Shown: positions 63,234-64,000 of the stretch, piece by piece
Numbering within the stretch: the stretch's first letter is position 1
Layout of the letters: the number at the start of each line of letters is the position of its first letter
DNA from: Adhaeribacter swui
GTDB taxonomy: Bacteria; Bacteroidota; Bacteroidia; Cytophagales; Hymenobacteraceae
Length of the DNA: 64,000 nt
Direction: 5' to 3'
Assembly (NCBI RefSeq): GCF_014217805.1
Contig: NZ_CP055156.1
Coordinates: forward strand, 5,276,585-5,340,584
Notes under the pieces: generated by a model
What the model was told of the DNA's origin: nothing
The model's database searches: none
What the model saw: the letters and a program-made list of their open reading frames with translations, nothing else
Translations under genes and position numbers: made by a program

Positions 63234-63935
63234 TTAAGCGTCCCAGGTCATCATTTTACCCCGGTCTTCATTTTTCAAGCACTCGTCTAAAGTCTTTTTA
63301 TCGTACTCTAAACCGTATTGCTTCAGCACGTCTTCCGGTACGCCATCCCAAGCGTTGGGTTGATTGCCTTTGTATTCAATATCTTCGATGCCGATTTTGC
63401 TGGAGAAAAAGCCGGTAGCGGTAAGGTTACGCATTTGATTAAAGAAGGCTACACCTTGCGCATTTTCTTTAGCTGCTTTATCCGGATAAGCAATTAAATC
63501 AACTAATTGAATTTGCTGCTCTTTACTGGCATCGCGGAAAGGCTTTTCGAACATTTTATTTGATTTGATGTCCAGCCAACGCAAGCCGCCGCGCAAAGGT
63601 GTTTGGTAGCTGGGTTGGTCTTTGGCCATAAACTCGATAAACTCCGGCACTTTCGCATCCGAAGCGCTCCCCGACCGGTCGTCGGCCGGAATGATAATAT
63701 CGCTCAGTATGGTTATGGTGGCCATTTCTTCTTTCGTGAAGAATTGCTCTTTCATGAGCTTGGCGTCGCGTTCTTTTTCTTCCGGCGTGCGGCCGTATAG
63801 ATCATTTTTCGCTTCGTCTTTTACGTTTTCGGTACTTACCTCATCGGTTTTTTTATCTTTATCGCAACCTACTATTAAGGCACTGGCTCCTAACGAACCA
63901 ATCGCCAAAAATTTCAGGGATTCTCTTCTGTCCAT
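63234..63935 (-). CDS. Gluconate 2-dehydrogenase subunit 3 family lipoprotein
   Basis: A 233-aa protein. The N-terminus MDRRESLKFLAIGSLGASAL combines a twin-arginine-like motif with a lipobox (LIVGC, Cys24) followed by Asp-Lys-Asp-Lys-Lys. The mature part carries the Gluconate_2-dh3 pattern: FFTKEEMATITILSDIIIPAD (about 68-88), DAKVPEFIEFMAKD, TPLRGGLRWLD and the C-terminal DIEYKGNQPNAWDGVPEDVL. The family normally partners a GMC oxidoreductase; none follows downstream, so it may lie upstream beyond the window edge. Composition typical of neighbours. Confidence 0.88.
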   Translation of the reverse strand: MDRRESLKFLAIGSLGASALIVGCDKDKKTDEVSTENVKDEAKNDLYGRTPEEKERDAKLMKEQFFTKEEMATITILSDIIIPADDRSGSASDAKVPEFIEFMAKDQPSYQTPLRGGLRWLDIKSNKMFEKPFRDASKEQQIQLVDLIAYPDKAAKENAQGVAFFNQMRNLTATGFFSSKIGIEDIEYKGNQPNAWDGVPEDVLKQYGLEYDKKTLDECLKNEDRGKMMTWDA

Positions 63936-64000
63936 ATTAGCTTACAGTTATAGAAATTTATTTCCAGGTTAGATATTTTGCTTTTTAAGTTGATCCACAA

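Overview
The window is a chromosomal segment of a Bacteroidota bacterium, most likely Cytophagales / Hymenobacteraceae (an Adhaeribacter- or Pontibacter-like organism). The signs are the protein families (LptE-type lipoprotein, DUF4159, putative porin, 7TMR-DISM kinase, Oar-like TonB receptor), the near absence of Shine-Dalgarno sequences, promoters that resemble the Bacteroidota TTTG-N19-TAnnTTTG pattern, and lipoproteins with charged residues straight after the lipobox Cys. No rRNA, CRISPR array, prophage or intact insertion sequence is visible. There is one tRNA gene (Asp, GTC).

Layout. 0.1-16.6 kb: tRNA-modification gene mtaB, a tandem ABC ATPase, an alpha-glucan phosphorylase-like protein lacking the PLP lysine, a MacB-type permease, an exported amidotransferase-like protein, miaE, a putative porin, lpxK, a NIF3 protein and a zinc-ribbon coiled-coil protein. 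16.7-26.3 kb: pabB, then the collinear block miaB, sigma-54 activator, lptE, TPR-like protein, secG, groES, groEL. 26.3-38.3 kb: a lipoprotein, POT peptide transporter, rsmE, DUF4159, smc, an acyltransferase, patatin and metallo-beta-lactamase proteins, accA and tRNA-Asp. 38.3-41.0 kb: a small accessory pocket beside the tRNA with an HTH/HicB-like protein plus a DUF2971 protein on one strand, and a divergent higBA toxin-antitoxin pair with two perfect operator palindromes. 41-43.3 kb: an AGCS symporter and a gene-free stretch holding a MITE-like element. 43.3-51.7 kb: a compact seven-gene unit (DUF2064 transferase, TonB-dependent receptor, YnjB-like lipoprotein, two permeases, ATPase, radical SAM enzyme). 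52-64 kb: SulP transporter, a small membrane protein next to a CPA2 antiporter, an orphan 7TMR-DISM histidine kinase, a beta-barrel and a lipoprotein, a Tat-exported FAD oxidoreductase and a gluconate dehydrogenase subunit-3-like lipoprotein.

Most genes are housekeeping. The best candidates for something new are the 43.3-51.7 kb import plus radical SAM unit, and the HTH-DUF2971 pair next to tRNA-Asp. Noncoding structure is also rich: a ~230-bp dispersed repeat (two copies), an 85-bp repeat core (two copies, one inside a MITE-like element), two intergenic repeats with GTTGGAAAG-type inverted arms, and AT-rich TTTAAAATTT-like palindromes in most intergenic gaps.
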